From assembly GCF_000759795.1 (NCBI RefSeq), contig NZ_BBMZ01000009.1:207700-271699 (forward strand): DNA of 64,000 bases, given 5' to 3'. Under the pieces are notes generated by a model. That model saw only the letters and a list, made by a program, of their open reading frames with translations. It had not been told where the DNA came from and did no database searches. This DNA is from Pseudescherichia vulneris NBRC 102420. GTDB taxonomy: Bacteria; Pseudomonadota; Gammaproteobacteria; Enterobacterales; Enterobacteriaceae. The translations under genes were made by a program, and so were the position numbers. Positions 8,441 through 17,141 of this stretch are shown here, piece by piece. Numbering within the stretch: position 1 is the first letter of the stretch; every line of letters starts with the position of its first letter.

Positions 8441-9646
8441 ATGTCCAATCATAGTTTTGATAACCAGGTGTCCCCGGAAACCTATCTTTGTCACGGCCCA
8501 TTCGATCCTGACGTCTTCGGGGGCGTGGTTAACCCGCCGGTGTACCATGCCTCTACGGTCATTTTCAAAAACTGCAAAGAGCTCAGCGAGCGTCACCAGG
8601 CGCTGTTTGAGGATGCGGAAGACGAGGTGATGTACTACGGCCGCTTTGGCACCCCCATCACCTTTGCCGTGCAAAAGGCTCTGGCGGAGCTGGAGGGCGG
8701 CTATCGTTCGTTGCTGGTTCCTACGGGTCTGGCCGCCTGCACCAGCGCATTATTGGCTCTGGCAAAAAGCGGCGATCATATTTTGGTCAGCAGCAGCGTG
8801 TACGGTCCGACGCGTGGGTTCGTGAATAATGTTCTGGCGAATATGGGCGTATCAGCCACCTTCTTTGATCCCACTATTGGCGATGGTATCGGCGATCTGT
8901 TCCAGGAAAACACGACCGTGGTGTTTACGGAATCACCAGGCTCACAAACGTTTGATATGCAGGATATCCCGGCAATCACGCGCATTGCGCATGCGCGCAA
9001 TGCGAAGGTGATTGTTGATAATACCTGGGCGACACCGCTGTTTTACAAACCTTTCGATCATGGCGTAGATGTCTCCGTTCATGCCGCTACCAAGTATATC
9101 GTCGGCCACTCTGATGCGCAGATGGGGTTGATCACCGCCAATAAAGAGACCTGGCTGGCAATCCGTCGCTTTGTCTATCTTTTTGGCCTGCATGCCGCGC
9201 CAGACGACGTTTACCTGGCACAACGCGGTTTGCGCACTATGTCTCTACGGCTGGAGCGTCATCAGGCTTCTGCGCTTAAAATTGCAAAATGGTTTGAAGA
9301 ACGTGAAGAGGTTGAGCAGGTGCTGCATCCGGCATTGCCTTCCTGCCCGGGTCATGAAATCTGGAAACGTGACTTCACCGGATCAAGCGGTCTGTTTAGC
9401 GTAGTGCTTAAACCGCACTATTCAAAAGAGTCTGTCGAGAAGTTTATCGATAGCCTGGAATACTTCGGCATCGGTTTCTCCTGGGGTGGTTTTGAAAGCT
9501 TGGCCATCCCGTTTAACCCGCGCAAGGATCGCCCCGAATACCACTGGCCGTATGAGGGACAATCCTTCCGTCTGCAGATTGGCTTAGAAGACCCGATTGA
9601 TTTAGTAAAAGACTTAGATCAGGCGCTTCGTCATCTGCAGGCATAA
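8441..9646 (+). CDS. Cystathionine beta-lyase-like PLP enzyme (MetC family)
   Basis: Cys/Met-metabolism PLP enzyme of 401 residues. The Schiff-base lysine is in VHAATKYIVGHSDAQMG; the substrate-loop motif ESPGSQTFDMQD and the RTMSLRLERHQ segment match cystathionine beta-lyases rather than gamma-synthases. Such enzymes split a C-S bond, releasing ammonia, pyruvate and a thiol through 2-aminoacrylate, an intermediate that RidA proteins clear. A RidA gene lies 1 kb downstream. The natural substrate here may not be cystathionine, since this is a paralogue in a dedicated gene set. RBS AGAGGAAG precedes the start. Confidence 0.85.
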   Translation: MSNHSFDNQVSPETYLCHGPFDPDVFGGVVNPPVYHASTVIFKNCKELSERHQALFEDAEDEVMYYGRFGTPITFAVQKALAELEGGYRSLLVPTGLAACTSALLALAKSGDHILVSSSVYGPTRGFVNNVLANMGVSATFFDPTIGDGIGDLFQENTTVVFTESPGSQTFDMQDIPAITRIAHARNAKVIVDNTWATPLFYKPFDHGVDVSVHAATKYIVGHSDAQMGLITANKETWLAIRRFVYLFGLHAAPDDVYLAQRGLRTMSLRLERHQASALKIAKWFEEREEVEQVLHPALPSCPGHEIWKRDFTGSSGLFSVVLKPHYSKESVEKFIDSLEYFGIGFSWGGFESLAIPFNPRKDRPEYHWPYEGQSFRLQIGLEDPIDLVKDLDQALRHLQA

Positions 9647-9657
9647 GGCCCTGCGGC

Positions 9658-9682
9658 GCGCCAGCCATGCTGGCGCTTGTTA
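9658..9682 (+). terminator. Hairpin terminator after MetC-like gene
   Basis: GCGCCAGC and GCTGGCGC form a perfect 8-bp stem with a 3-base loop, followed by a short T-rich run (TTGTT). Likely terminator or attenuator before the LysR-family gene. Confidence 0.65.
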
Positions 9683-9724
9683 TACTCACGCGATGACGAA
9701 ACGTTCTGATTGACGGATGCAGTA

Positions 9725-10645
9725 ATGGATATTCCGATTGACCTTAAGCACTTACATACACTTCTTACATTGCGTAAAACAGGTAACCTTACGCGTGCGG
9801 CAGTAGCCCTTCAGCTAACGCAGTCTGCGTTATCGCACCAGATCAAGCAGCTGGAGGATCATTACGGTGTTACGCTATTTGTGCGCAAGACATCGCCTAT
9901 ACAGTTTACCCAAGCCGGGGAGCGACTGTTACAGCTAGCCGAAACGGTGGTAAGTGCAATGGAGGAAGCCGATCGAGACCTCTATAAGTTTGCCAGCGGT
10001 AAACAGGGAGAGCTAAGGATTACGCTTGAGTGTCATACCTGCTATGGCTGGTTGTTACCAGTGATGGATGAATTCCGTAAAAAATGGGCTGAGGTTGAAA
10101 TCGATATCCTGCCAGGCTTCCAGCCGGATCCAGTGGGCCTGCTACTGCAAAATAGAGCGGATGTGGCCATTGTAGATGAAACAGAGCAGACAGACATGGT
10201 CAGCTACAGTCCGTTGTTCAAATATGAAATGGTGGCCATCTTACCCAATGGGCATCCTTTAGCGCAAAAGCCGTGGCTAGAGGCGGAGGATTTTCGCGGA
10301 GAATCGCTTATTACCTATGCCGTACCGGAAGATCGCATCGATCTGTGTCGCAAAGTGCTAAAACCTGCCGGCATTCGGGTACAACGAAAAACCACTGAAC
10401 TGACTATGGCGATAGTTCAACAGGTTGCCAGCCAGCGTGGTATTGCGGCATTACCGATCTGGGCGGTGTCGGAATATCTGGATAAAAAGTATGTTACAGC
10501 CAGGTCGATCACCAAAGATAAGTTAATGTCTGAAATTTGGCTGGCATCGCTAACTGAAAATATGGATAAAGACTTTGTGTGCGACTTTATTCATTTTATC
10601 AAACAACGCTGCATGCGCCTGTTACCTGACATCCAAATTACGTAG
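9725..10645 (+). CDS. MetR-like LysR-family regulator
   Basis: LysR regulator of 306 residues closely resembling E. coli MetR over its whole length: the HTH (TRAAVALQLTQSALSHQIKQLE), then LFVRKTSP, then the effector-domain hallmark ITLECHTCYGWLLPVMDEF, which parallels MetR's IECHSC..WLTPALENF. MetR responds to homocysteine, so this paralogue may sense a sulfur or related amino acid made or consumed by its neighbours. ATG at 9725 is preferred to the TTG at 9710. Family known, ligand inferred. Confidence 0.82.
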   Translation: MDIPIDLKHLHTLLTLRKTGNLTRAAVALQLTQSALSHQIKQLEDHYGVTLFVRKTSPIQFTQAGERLLQLAETVVSAMEEADRDLYKFASGKQGELRITLECHTCYGWLLPVMDEFRKKWAEVEIDILPGFQPDPVGLLLQNRADVAIVDETEQTDMVSYSPLFKYEMVAILPNGHPLAQKPWLEAEDFRGESLITYAVPEDRIDLCRKVLKPAGIRVQRKTTELTMAIVQQVASQRGIAALPIWAVSEYLDKKYVTARSITKDKLMSEIWLASLTENMDKDFVCDFIHFIKQRCMRLLPDIQIT

Positions 10646-10717
10646 TTTTATATTTTAGAAACAAGGGGTTTATTCATTTAGACCCCAAGGCACTCTATTT
10701 TCCTACAGGAGAGAAAA

Positions 10718-11104
10718 ATGAAGAAAATTATTAATACAGAGTCTGCGCCAGCGGCTATTGGACCTTATTCTCAGGGCGTCGCTTTCGGTGATTTAGTCAT
10801 AACTTCCGGCCAACTGCCGCTTGACCCAGCTACAATGGCCTTCCCGGACGGTGGCATAAAACAGCAGACGCGCCAGTCGCTGCTGAACGTCAAAGCCGTT
10901 CTGGAACAGTCGGGCGCTTCGCTGGAAACCGTGCTAAAAACCACCTGCTTTCTGGCAAAAATGGAAGATTTCGCTGCCTTTAATGAAGTCTATACCGAGT
11001 TTTTTGGTTCAACAGGAGCGCCAGCCCGATCGTGCATTCAGGCAGGGAAATTGCCCAAAGATGCCTTAGTTGAAATCGAAGCTATTGCGTACATTAAAAA
11101 GTAA
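10718..11104 (+). CDS. RidA-family enamine/imine deaminase
   Basis: Small cytosolic trimeric enzyme (128 residues) hydrolysing reactive 2-aminoacrylate-type enamines/imines formed by PLP enzymes. Seen: AIGPYSQG (15-22), SGQLPLDP, and the active-site arginine in ARSCIQAGKLPKDALVEIEAIA near the C-terminus. Good RBS (AGGAGAG). Its placement after an aminotransferase and a C-S lyase fits detoxification of their intermediates. Distinct from the longer RidA-like protein at 39846-40280. Confidence 0.9.
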   Translation: MKKIINTESAPAAIGPYSQGVAFGDLVITSGQLPLDPATMAFPDGGIKQQTRQSLLNVKAVLEQSGASLETVLKTTCFLAKMEDFAAFNEVYTEFFGSTGAPARSCIQAGKLPKDALVEIEAIAYIKK

Positions 11105-11121
11105 CAACAGAGGAGGCGGGA

Positions 11122-11409
11122 GTGGATATTCAACGCATTAAACGTGTGCATCATTTCTACTACTGCCTCCTTATTGCAGTAAAAATGTATCGTCGGGAAC
11201 GGCGCGGGCTGAATAAAATCGAAGAGAATACGTTTATTTACTGCTGGCTACAAAAGGCTATAAAAAATGCTGTCTTCGAACACGCTTTGCAAAACGAGAT
11301 CGAGTGGTTGATAACGCAACTGCGCGGCCACGGAATAAGGTTAGACATAAATTCAATGGTTGAAAATATCTTTGTTAAATTAGACCACCTCCTGAGTGAG
11401 CTAGAATGA
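11122..11409 (+). CDS. Unknown 95-residue protein coupled to Psd paralogue
   Basis: Not recognised. GTG start at 11122 preceded by GAGGCGGGAG, 17 bases after ridA, and its stop overlaps the ATG of the decarboxylase gene (ATGA at 11406-11409), so translation is probably coupled. The sequence is predicted mostly helical, basic in the first half (VKMYRRERRGLNKIEEN) and amphipathic at the end, with no signal peptide or clear membrane helix. Coupling suggests an accessory or regulator of the decarboxylase or its substrate supply; this is inference only. Confidence 0.65.
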   Translation: MDIQRIKRVHHFYYCLLIAVKMYRRERRGLNKIEENTFIYCWLQKAIKNAVFEHALQNEIEWLITQLRGHGIRLDINSMVENIFVKLDHLLSELE

Positions 11410-12278
11410 TTACCTTGGGTAACCGATTATTTGTGCTGCTGCAGTACCTGGTACCGCAGCATCTCTTATCCCGGCTGACGGGATATGTTGCGCGCTGTCG
11501 TGTTCGTTGGTTCAAGAACCGGCTAATAAACGCATTCATAGCCCGCTACGGCGTGGATATGCGGGCAGCACGTGGGGAAACGGCAGAAGATTATGAAAAT
11601 TTTAACGCCTTTTTTACCCGCCGGCTTAAAGCACACCTTCGTTCGGTAGCAACCCACCCGCAGGATGTTGCTAGCCCGGCGGACGGTACTCTCGGACAAT
11701 TTAGCACTCTGGAGAGCGAAACGCTTGTGCAGGCGAAAGGGCACAAATATAGCCTGTATGAGCTTCTCGGTGGGGATGTAGAACGCGCTTTACCCTTTAT
11801 TAATGGCGAATATGCGACGATCTATTTAGCACCCCGGGATTATCACCGTGTGCATATGCCGCTATCCGGAACCTTGCGGGAGATGGTCTATATTCCCGGT
11901 AAGCTGTTTTCGGTAAATAGTGTGACAACCGGCACCGTGCCACGTCTGTTTGCGCGTAACGAACGCGTTGTTTGCCGGTTTGATACCGAACAGGGGCCGC
12001 TGGCTATCGTCCTGGTAGGGGCGATGATTGTGTCATCCATTCATACCGTCTGGCATGGGCCTGTATGCCCTCATGCACGCCAGATCCAGACTTTTACTTA
12101 TGAGGAGACGGACGCTGCGGCAATACAGTTAAAGAAGGGGGATGAACTGGGCCATTTTAGGCTGGGCTCGACGGTCATTATCCTCTTTGCGCCAAATCAG
12201 ATGCAGTGGAATGAAGCCATAAACTCAGGGACGACAGTAAGATTTGGTGAGGCGATAGGAAGAACTTTTCAGCTTTAA
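11406..12278 (+). CDS. Phosphatidylserine decarboxylase paralogue
   Basis: Pyruvoyl-dependent decarboxylase closely resembling E. coli Psd along its length. Visible active-site parts: PADG with the Asp near residue 93, YHRVHMP with the His, and the self-cleavage site LGST near residue 258, where Ser becomes the pyruvoyl group. At 290 residues it lacks the acidic C-terminal tail of E. coli Psd (322). An enteric genome normally has one psd next to mscM, so this is a second copy in an amino-acid gene set. It may act on phosphatidylserine or on a related amino-acid-containing substrate; the sequence does not decide. Confidence 0.88.
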   Translation: MITLGNRLFVLLQYLVPQHLLSRLTGYVARCRVRWFKNRLINAFIARYGVDMRAARGETAEDYENFNAFFTRRLKAHLRSVATHPQDVASPADGTLGQFSTLESETLVQAKGHKYSLYELLGGDVERALPFINGEYATIYLAPRDYHRVHMPLSGTLREMVYIPGKLFSVNSVTTGTVPRLFARNERVVCRFDTEQGPLAIVLVGAMIVSSIHTVWHGPVCPHARQIQTFTYEETDAAAIQLKKGDELGHFRLGSTVIILFAPNQMQWNEAINSGTTVRFGEAIGRTFQL

Positions 12279-12314
12279 GTTTTACCCACAAAACGAATCA
12301 GGATATCGCTTCAC

Positions 12315-13502
12315 ATGACCATAGAACATGCGCTTTCCGTATCTGAGCAAAACAATAATATTATCCGCCTTGCGGCCGCTCAGGCACTGGCTGGAGCAAA
12401 CTCAGTTGTTTTTTATGCTACCGGGGCTATTGTCGGTAATACCATCGCCCCCAGCGCGGCGCTGTCGACGCTTCCTGTCACTCTGTTTGTACTGGGTATG
12501 GCGGCGTCGATCCTGCCATTAGGTGCATTGGCAAGACATCGGGGACGCAAGGCCGCATTTATGACGGGCACGGGGGCAGGGGTGATCACCGGGCTGGCCG
12601 CTGCTCTTGCGATGGTTATCGGTTCTTTTTTGCTTTTTTGTATTGCCGCCTTTATAGGTGGCGCTTATGCGGCAGTTGCGCTCAGCTTCCGTTTTGCGGC
12701 GACGGATGGCGTCTCGCCAGAACGACGTGCCCGGGCGCTGTCGTTGGTGATGGGCGGCGGCGTTATCGCTGGCGTCATTGGGCCTGGGCTGGTGACGGGC
12801 ACAATGGATCTCTGGCCACCCCATACGTTTGTCATTACCTTTATGGCTCAGGGGCTGGTGGCGGCCGTCTCAGCCGTGATCCTGATGGGCCTAAAACCGG
12901 TAGAGGCCGTTACTGTCTCTTCTTCAGGGGGCCGACCGCTTAGTGAAATCATTCGCCAACCGGGTTTCGCCAGAACCGTATTCAGCGGGGCGGTGACCTA
13001 TATGGTGATGAATTTCCTGATGACCGCTGCACCGCTTTCTATGCATATGCACGGGATTTCGCAGGAGGCCTCAAACCTCGGCATCCAGTGGCATGTGATT
13101 GCCATGTACGGCCCGGGATTTTTTACCGGTAAGCTCATCAGCCGGTATGGTGCGCTGCACGTTGCGGCGGTAGGGTTGCTGATTACCGCTGGCTCTGTGG
13201 TAGCCGGTCTGGGGGGAACAGAAATCCATCACTACTGGCTGTCGCTGATATTACTCGGCGTAGGCTGGAATTTCGGCTTTATCGGCGCCTCGGCCAGGAT
13301 CATTGATTTCCACCGGCCAGAGGAAAAAACCCAGGTGCAATCGCTGAACGATTTTGTGGTGTTTGGCGTGATGATTGTTGGCTCGTTCTCGTCAGGAGTG
13401 CTACTCAATCTTTACGGCTGGAACGCAGTATTATGGGGCTCACTGGTTCCGGTAAGCCTGGCATTTCTGGCAATAATAGTGGGGGAGCGCGATAAACGGT
13501 AA
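12315..13502 (+). CDS. MFS transporter
   Basis: Inner-membrane transporter of 395 residues with about 12 hydrophobic helices and the family loop motif between helices 2 and 3 (LGALARHRGRKAAFMTG, near 72-88). The start lies 36 bases after the decarboxylase stop, and a hairpin follows the gene, so it ends the same unit. Direction and cargo are unknown; an export role for the pathway product is plausible because the permease at 5704 could serve import. Confidence 0.85.
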   Translation: MTIEHALSVSEQNNNIIRLAAAQALAGANSVVFYATGAIVGNTIAPSAALSTLPVTLFVLGMAASILPLGALARHRGRKAAFMTGTGAGVITGLAAALAMVIGSFLLFCIAAFIGGAYAAVALSFRFAATDGVSPERRARALSLVMGGGVIAGVIGPGLVTGTMDLWPPHTFVITFMAQGLVAAVSAVILMGLKPVEAVTVSSSGGRPLSEIIRQPGFARTVFSGAVTYMVMNFLMTAAPLSMHMHGISQEASNLGIQWHVIAMYGPGFFTGKLISRYGALHVAAVGLLITAGSVVAGLGGTEIHHYWLSLILLGVGWNFGFIGASARIIDFHRPEEKTQVQSLNDFVVFGVMIVGSFSSGVLLNLYGWNAVLWGSLVPVSLAFLAIIVGERDKR

Positions 13503-13524
13503 CAAGCCCGCATAGGCGGGCTTG
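13503..13524. terminator. Hairpin between convergent MFS and GMC genes
   Basis: CAAGCCCGC and GCGGGCTTG make a perfect 9-bp stem with a 4-base loop in the 29-base gap between convergent genes. No clear T-tract, but position and symmetry fit a bidirectional terminator. Confidence 0.65.
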
Positions 13525-13531
13525 ATGACTG

Positions 13532-15076
13532 CTATGCTACTGCCTGCTGTTCTTTTACGGTAGTAGCATCACTTTCTTCAAGTTTTTTTATCAACCTGTC
13601 TGCGACATTGGCCGACCAGGCGGCAATGGTCAGACTAGGTGCGCCGCCCGGAGAGGCAGGAAGAGCGGATGAGTCGGCAACGTATAACCCGGGATGATCG
13701 AATACCTCACCATCAGCGCCCACCACGCCATCCGCATCTGACGTCCCCAAACAGGCTCCTCCCATAGGATGAACGGTAACCGGATCCCGTGGCGCATAGA
13801 TTTTTGTCCTGGTGCGAGCCTTGATGTTGTTCAGCTCATCATCAATGTCTGCATAAATACTGTTCTCTTGTTTGCTATAGCTAATTTTAAACTTACCTCC
13901 CTTGGTAGTGACGGAGCCATTGCTGTCGTCGCCGCCAAAGGCAATGATGACCGACTGCTTACGTAACCAACGCTTAAGAAACGACGGCACGGGGACATCG
14001 TCCAGGCCCTGAATACTGGCGCGAAGGACAATCACGCGTTCGTTAGTGGAGTCCTTCAGGCGGAAAGGGGAAGCGATAGGCATACCTTTCGACAGATCGG
14101 TAGCGCTGTTCTCTTTCCAGACGCCGAAGAAATCACCGTTACCACTAAATTTCAGACCGAGCCGGGGCATACCGGTGAGCCCCCCTTCAATGTCGCGACT
14201 GCGCAGTAACAGTCGCAGGGTATTTAGGGCCCCGGCAGCCAAAATAAGATGTTCTGCCTGTACGCTTTCTACCTTTCCACTACGATGATTGCGATAGCGC
14301 ACTTCGTAGCGCATGGCGCTGTCGTTTTGCGATTCAAGCTTATGGATCGAGAGGGCTTCACACATCTCTTGTACAACCAGTCCCTGTTTTACCGCCGGCC
14401 AGATAAAGGTAAAGTCGAGGGTGGTTTTTGCCCCCGAAGGCGAACCCAGGAAGCTGTTGTTTTTCATATCGCATTCCCAGCGTTCAATGCCGTTACTATC
14501 CGTTATTTTGACCGGGACGCCAGGCTGTTTGGGGACCAGCATACCGATTGCCGGATCGCCGAGAGGAGTGAGTAAGCCATTATAATTCGCCTCTTCAATG
14601 CGGTTGGGGGCCTTATCGGCAGCAGTAAGCGGGCGGGCATTAAAAGCCTTGATTATTTCATCATAGTAGCGCTCCATTTTCCCCTGGCTTATTTCCGGGT
14701 GATGGTTATCCCAGTAGTCTGCAGCCAGCGGCCTGTCCAGAAAACCAGCATAAACATGGCTGCCACCTCCCACGCCCGACGAACAGATAATGTTGATGCC
14801 TTTGCCCGCATAAGCTTCGATAAAACCTTTATTATTTAAGGTCAATGTCTTTTTAAACCGATGCGAGCCTACCGTTCTCAGACCATGCGTAAAGACTTTA
14901 CTTCCCTGGGGAAGTGAGACGAGATTTTTAAGACCGATTGAGCGGTTTGGCACCGTATCGCGCCAGGGGCCACGTTCCAGCATCAAGACATCTCGACCTG
15001 CAGCGGCCAGGCGTTGTGCGGCAATCGCGCCGCCAAAACCACTACCAATAATCAGCACTTCAACTTGCTTTGTCAT
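13532..15076 (-). CDS. GMC-family FAD-dependent oxidoreductase (copy A)
   Basis: Flavoenzyme of 514 residues oxidising an alcohol or sterol-like substrate. N-terminal FAD Rossmann motif GSGFGGAIAAQRLA (about 9-22) with LERGPW, a mid-protein GVGGGSHVYAG motif, and a C-terminal HPMGGACLGTSDADGVV...GLYVADSSALP block typical of cholesterol-oxidase-like GMC enzymes. ATG at 15076 (MTKQVEV) is chosen over 15115 because it puts the Rossmann fold at the N-terminus and has AAGG upstream. It lies 122 bases after paralogue B, with a similar sequence throughout. Substrate unknown. Confidence 0.85.
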   Translation of the reverse strand: MTKQVEVLIIGSGFGGAIAAQRLAAAGRDVLMLERGPWRDTVPNRSIGLKNLVSLPQGSKVFTHGLRTVGSHRFKKTLTLNNKGFIEAYAGKGINIICSSGVGGGSHVYAGFLDRPLAADYWDNHHPEISQGKMERYYDEIIKAFNARPLTAADKAPNRIEEANYNGLLTPLGDPAIGMLVPKQPGVPVKITDSNGIERWECDMKNNSFLGSPSGAKTTLDFTFIWPAVKQGLVVQEMCEALSIHKLESQNDSAMRYEVRYRNHRSGKVESVQAEHLILAAGALNTLRLLLRSRDIEGGLTGMPRLGLKFSGNGDFFGVWKENSATDLSKGMPIASPFRLKDSTNERVIVLRASIQGLDDVPVPSFLKRWLRKQSVIIAFGGDDSNGSVTTKGGKFKISYSKQENSIYADIDDELNNIKARTRTKIYAPRDPVTVHPMGGACLGTSDADGVVGADGEVFDHPGLYVADSSALPASPGGAPSLTIAAWSANVADRLIKKLEESDATTVKEQQAVA

Positions 15077-15198
15077 TGACCAACCTTGTAGGCAATCCCG
15101 CCGGGACACTGTCAAACAGAAATCCGGATGGGAGATGGGAAGGGCGAAGCGACTGGCTTAACTCAGCGCTCCGTTCGGAATATGCGTGCTGCGCTGTA

Positions 15199-16749
15199 TT
15201 ACCGCGCTTGCGAAGCCGGATCGTTCTGCTGCAAAGGCTCTTGCCTAAGGGTATCGAGCAGCCTGTCGGCAACGTTGGCGGCCCAGACGGCAATGGTCAG
15301 GCTGGGCGGCCTGCCGGGCGACTCTGGTAGCGCCGCTGCATCGGCGATATACAGGCCTGGATTGTCAAATATCTCACCATTGGCACCAATTACGCCGTCC
15401 AGATTAGAGGTTCCCAGGCAGGCACCGCCCAAAGGCTGAACGGTGATAGGTGCAGAAGGGGAATAGATTTTGGTGCCCGTCCTGGTTTTGATCTCTCTGA
15501 CTTCGTGATCTATCTCCTGATAAACCTGGCTGTCCGCCTTGTTATAAATCACGTTAAACCTGCCGCGTTTTAACGTCATCACGCCGTTGTTGTTATCTTT
15601 GCCCAGTGCAACGATAAAGGCGTTTCTGCGGAACCATCTTTTGATAAATGTGGGACATGGGATGTCATCCAGACCCTGGATAGCGGCGCGCAACACCTGG
15701 ACGGATTTGCTGGTGGAGTTTGCCACCCGGAACGGGCCGCACAGGGGAAGACCAGCTGAGAGATCGCGAGTGCTATTCTCTTTCCAGAAACCAAAATAGC
15801 CACCATTGGTACCAAATCCTTTACCCAGGCGCGGCATGCCTTGAAGGCCAGCGCTGGCGTTACGGCTGTGCATTAGCAAGCGGATCGTATTCAGGCAGCC
15901 AGCGGCTAAAATTACATGCCGGGCACGCACGCGTTCATTCCTGTTTTTATGATGATCGCGATAGTGGATTTCATAGCGCATACCGTCAGCGTCGCTTGTT
16001 TGTAGCCTGTGAATGGCAGTCACTTCGCACATATCACGAACGACAAGGCCGCTGCGTATCGCAGGCCAGACAACCGAAAAGTCGAGTGTCGTTTTGGCGC
16101 CGGTGGGGGAGCCAAGAATGCTGTTATTCCTATATTCACACTCCCAGCGCTCTACGCCATTGGTATCAACGACTTTGGCAGCCGTGCCGGGATTTGCAGG
16201 AAGCAAGATCCCGATAAAAGGGTTAGCCAGACCTTGCGTAGACAATGTGCCTTCGTAACCGGTCTGGCTAATATTATTCGGCACGCGATCGTCATCGTTA
16301 ACAGGTCTGGCCTTCAGAAGTGACAGAATTTCGGCATAATAGCCATCCATTGCGGTTTTTGATAACAGCGGATGGCGATTGGCCCAATAATCGGGATCGG
16401 ACGGTTTTGCCAGCATGGCGGCATAGGCGTGACTGCCGCCACCGACGCTGGATGAGCAGATAATATTAATGCCTATACCGTGGAAAGCTTCGATAAAGCC
16501 TTTTTTGTTGAGCAAGACAAATTTCTTCAGCCGATGCGAACCGAACGATCTTAACCCATGCGTGAAGACTTTTTTCCCCTGCGGCAGAGACGCAAGGTTA
16601 TCAATGCCCACTGAGCGATTGGGCACCGTATCGCGCCACGGACCTCTTTCCAGCATCAACACTTCCCGCCCGGCATCGGCAAGACGTTTCGCTGCAATGG
16701 CACCGCCAAAACCACTTCCTATGACAACTGTTTCTGCCTGGTTTTTCAT
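15199..16749 (-). CDS. GMC-family FAD-dependent oxidoreductase (copy B)
   Basis: Paralogue of the next gene downstream, 516 residues, with the same block order: GSGFGGAIAAKRLA, LERGPWRDTVPNRS, SVGGGSHAYAA, and late PLGGACLGTSNLDGVIGANGE...GLYIADAAALP. The active-region motif reads QPLGG instead of HPMGG in copy A, so the two copies may differ in substrate or activity at that His. The tandem arrangement points to an old duplication: they are clearly alike but far from identical. Start at 16749 with ACAGGTG upstream. Confidence 0.85.
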   Translation of the reverse strand: MKNQAETVVIGSGFGGAIAAKRLADAGREVLMLERGPWRDTVPNRSVGIDNLASLPQGKKVFTHGLRSFGSHRLKKFVLLNKKGFIEAFHGIGINIICSSSVGGGSHAYAAMLAKPSDPDYWANRHPLLSKTAMDGYYAEILSLLKARPVNDDDRVPNNISQTGYEGTLSTQGLANPFIGILLPANPGTAAKVVDTNGVERWECEYRNNSILGSPTGAKTTLDFSVVWPAIRSGLVVRDMCEVTAIHRLQTSDADGMRYEIHYRDHHKNRNERVRARHVILAAGCLNTIRLLMHSRNASAGLQGMPRLGKGFGTNGGYFGFWKENSTRDLSAGLPLCGPFRVANSTSKSVQVLRAAIQGLDDIPCPTFIKRWFRRNAFIVALGKDNNNGVMTLKRGRFNVIYNKADSQVYQEIDHEVREIKTRTGTKIYSPSAPITVQPLGGACLGTSNLDGVIGANGEIFDNPGLYIADAAALPESPGRPPSLTIAVWAANVADRLLDTLRQEPLQQNDPASQAR

Positions 16750-17141
16750 TAAAACACCTGTACTCTTATAGGGTAACCATTCCTACATCAATAATGTGAA
16801 TTCGGAGATAAAGATAAGTCATTCAGTTATTGTGGATATTATCGTTAATTTTTTGGGCGTATATTGTTACTGAATCATTGTCTGGATAAAATAAAACGGC
16901 GACAAGGTAGATAATGTATCTGGTCTAAAAAGATTATCTTTCCATTCGGTAAGCTGCCGGAATTAAAACGCTTTTTTGTGAATAGGGAATTTTGTTGAAA
17001 AAAAATCACAACACCTATGCATTGGGTTCAAATTGGACTAATGCTGACCACAGAGCAAGGTTGTATAAAAAAATGGCAACATAACAATGCCGCCATTGTA
17101 AAAGATAATAATGTTAAAGTAGTGATTGTGATGAGAAAAAA
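16750..17141. other. 392-base AT-rich intergenic region
   Basis: No supported gene. It holds the promoter side of the GMC pair, which are transcribed leftward, and the end of the MFS gene at 17142. On the minus strand TTGATG and TATAAG lie 15 bases apart near 16775-16800, a weak promoter candidate. Short plus-strand frames here have no RBS or family resemblance. Confidence 0.5.

Noticed and set aside
10665..10690. GGGGT...ACCCC inverted repeat before ridA
   Set aside because: Five-base stem with a long loop and no T-tract; too weak to call a terminator or operator.
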